Origin: Ecdyonurus torrentis
Lineage: Eukaryota; Arthropoda; Insecta; Ephemeroptera; Heptageniidae
DNA: 64,000 nt
Assembly: GCA_949318235.1 (NCBI GenBank)
Contig: OX439136.1
Coordinates: 9,741,635-9,805,634, forward strand
Direction of reading: 5' to 3'
Shown here: piece after piece, positions 61,451-64,000 of the stretch
How the letters are laid out: each line of letters starts with the position of its first letter
Numbering within the stretch: position 1 is the first letter of the stretch
Position numbers and translations under genes: made by a program
The notes under the pieces: model-generated
Databases searched by the model: none
What the model was told of the DNA's origin: nothing
The model's input: the letters and a program-made list of their open reading frames with translations, nothing else

Positions 61451-63213
61451 CTTGGCATAAAATAGTAATCTTAACATTTTTAAACACTACAAAAATTGTG
61501 TCTTACTCAAAAGCGGTAGTTCTGTATATTTTGGTCAAAAAAATGTTATTTCCAGTACTTGGTTATTTAAATGTCAAGTTCAAGTTAGATCAATGAAAAT
61601 TTCTTTTTAAGTCATAGTGAATGGAATAAGTTCAGTATTATTTAAATGTTAGTATCTTGAAATTGTATGTATTCATGTTTCACAAATTTATCTATCTTCC
61701 TTGCTTTTTTTTTTTTTTTTTTTAACGAATGAGACCCCTTGCTAGCCGCATTTAGTAACGGACATCCATTACATAAAATTCAACAATAATTACTAGTCAT
61801 ATCATATTGTATACATTCAAGGGTACACAATAATTGTTGAAGTTCATGGATTTCAATATAAAAAAAAGTTAATAAAAATACAAAAAGAAAGACAATAAAC
61901 ACAAGAATGAATTTTCTATGTTATACTAACATAATTAAGTAATAATAATAATAATGCAGTACTGTCAATTAAAAATTAATTACAATTAAAAAGATAAGGT
62001 CATTGCAAACAAAAGTTGCATGATAAAGTTGAAGGTTTTTAAGTTAAAGATTGAATCATCAAAGCATGCAACATAAGAAAAAATAAATAAACATCCGGAC
62101 TATCTATTGAATGGCTTTTTTATCATAACTATTAAATAAGATGACATTTATATTTATTAGCCTTATTCAGTCATATTCAAGAAGTCAATTTTGAAAAAAT
62201 GCAACTCAGAATATTGAATTTAAAAAAAAAAAAAAAAGTGAAAAAAGTGAAAATTTTGATGAAACTATTTATTTATTTTTGTGCTTTAAAGTATTGCCAA
62301 TTAAGGAATTAATAAAATTTATATTAGAAAATTATTATTGTGATATTGTGATGAACATGGTAAATCTCAATTGCGAGAATAATAATAGAACGTACGAGAA
62401 CATAATACGAGAATACCAATAACTAAACCAATGATAGTAACAAAAGTGATAAATAGATCTACTGAAAGAATAAGAAGATATAATTTACCAAGATTTTGGG
62501 AAAGCAATCCCTTTAAATTTAAAAAATTTAAGTGGAAAAAATGAAAAAATATTGTAAAAAAAGTATGAAATAAAAAAAGTTATATGAATTCAATATAAAA
62601 AATTGAAAAATGAAAATACTAAATGAAGTTATTTTAAGATATATTTTATTTTAAATACAAAACACAAAGTGTAATTGAGCATTAAAAAAATGCTTTTTTT
62701 TGTTTGGTTCTGTAAAATTGAATTGTAATTATCAATTGAAACAACCGATAAGGCTACGCCTTGGTTGGACAATGTTTGAAAATGAAATACTAATAAAAAT
62801 AATAAGCAATATTTTTTTTATATAAATAAGTAATAAATTCAATTTCAGAATTTTATTAGACATGACATGAACACAAGTAGTTAAAATAAAACATTTTACA
62901 AAAGTTAATCATATCTGATAAAGAAATGGAAATTGATTTTTACACGTTCTGTACACAATATTGATATCACTAAAGAAAATGTAGAAACACAATTTTACAT
63001 ATTATAAAGAAAACATTAATGTTTAAAATTAAGATTCAGGGTTACATGCATAACATATGTATTTTGATTGTATACAGTATATTTAAATTAATTATTATTA
63101 CAAATGTGTACGTGCAAAAAAGTTGATTTCTTCTATTACAAATCTCAATAATATTTTGTCCTTCTAAAATATAACCTACTAACCTTGTAATTTTAGAAAG
63201 GTCAAATGGTTCC

Positions 63214-63247
<34 letters not shown>

Positions 63248-63297
63248 CATATAAATGATTAATGAATTATGCAATTTATAAACTACAAAATATAAGT

Positions 63298-63332
<35 letters not shown>

Positions 63333-63940
63333 GTGCCTATATAATGCTTGGAATATTATTCGAATATTTCAAAAATCACACCAGGCAAATTCGCGAGCCC
63401 TAAAAATTACCATCTCATGATTACATTGAACGTAATTAATTTATTTAAAAAATATGCTATTTAACTACTTTAAAATATTAATTACATTTTATTATTTCAT
63501 AAAACAATGCTTTCTAATTTTATTAAACGTACTTCGTGTTTTATAGTTGCAATATTTTTGATGCGTAATGAATTTGATTGCATAAAATGTACTTGAAACT
63601 AATGAATCTTCATGATTTCAAATTTAGTGCATATTGCTACAGTTATTAATTTTTTTAATGAAAAATGGTGAAGAAAATATAATGTTAAAAAGCATTAAAA
63701 ATTGTTACGAATTAAATTAAAGAATTAAAATAGTTTCTTTTAGCTATACTAGAGGGGAAAAAAAGACACTATATATGATATGACGTTTTACTCTGCAGCT
63801 TTTTGAACAATACCATGCATTCAAATGTAGACTTTAATTAAAGCAATACAACATAGTATTTCCAAAAAATAATATTTATATAACAATTTTATGTAGCTGT
63901 GTCTATAGTTACGTATTAAACTGAAGTAATTGGGTGGTTT

Positions 63941-64000
63941 CACTTATTGCGCTTCGACGCCATATGTAAGCAAAAAACAACACTGAAAAGTATACTATTT
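63941..64000 (+). repeat. Dispersed repeat family A, copy 4, cut by window end
   Basis: GCGCTTCGACGCCATA (63949-63964) and the final AGTATACTATTT correspond to 34481-34496 and the start of the shared body of copy 2. The rest of the element lies beyond the window. Confidence 0.6.

Overview
The window is strongly AT-rich (by eye about three quarters A+T), intron-type animal DNA. Spliced exon candidates with GT/AG borders, abundant terminal-inverted-repeat elements with clear target-site duplications, LINE-like 3' tails and very many long dinucleotide and homopolymer tracts all indicate a nuclear genome of an invertebrate. I cannot name the species; an arthropod-like or similarly AT-rich invertebrate is a guess. 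There is no operon structure, no Shine-Dalgarno-led gene, no CRISPR array, and I recognised no tRNA or rRNA.

Coding content is minimal. The best-supported coding piece is a 102-base exon at 52134-52235 (+), with a strong acceptor and a strong donor; it is open in two frames and its product is not recognised. A second piece at 48212-48424 (-) reads as the last exon of a single-pass membrane protein with a 40-residue tail and a stop. Just upstream of it (48425-48706) two more frames are open and protein-like, which suggests either further exons or a frameshifted copy. A broken, protein-like stretch lies at 35017-35640 (-). A possible terminal exon plus 3' UTR lies at 616-1892 (+). The two better exons are on opposite strands about 3.7 kb apart, so at least two genes reach into the window, mostly as intron.

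The rest is repeats. Elements defined by both ends are: a 142-base hAT-type element with a perfect 8-base duplication (9336-9477); a 1.96-kb non-autonomous hAT-type element inside a TA microsatellite (42246-44209); two copies of a TA-flanked palindromic MITE (32501-32873, 56892-57291); a TTA-flanked Harbinger-like MITE (29953-30130); a TTAA-flanked element (4714-5042); a 670-base foldback (3701-4373); and several smaller hairpin elements. Non-terminal families recur at 2/34/61/64 kb, 29/43/50/60 kb, 41/58 kb and 5/30/53/54 kb.

The most unusual structure is 44.8-46.25 kb, where a short degenerate dyad of the type GAGYAG-NTTT-NRCTC recurs many times in both orientations. No transposase or other enzyme was found that would explain the mobile elements; they appear non-autonomous.
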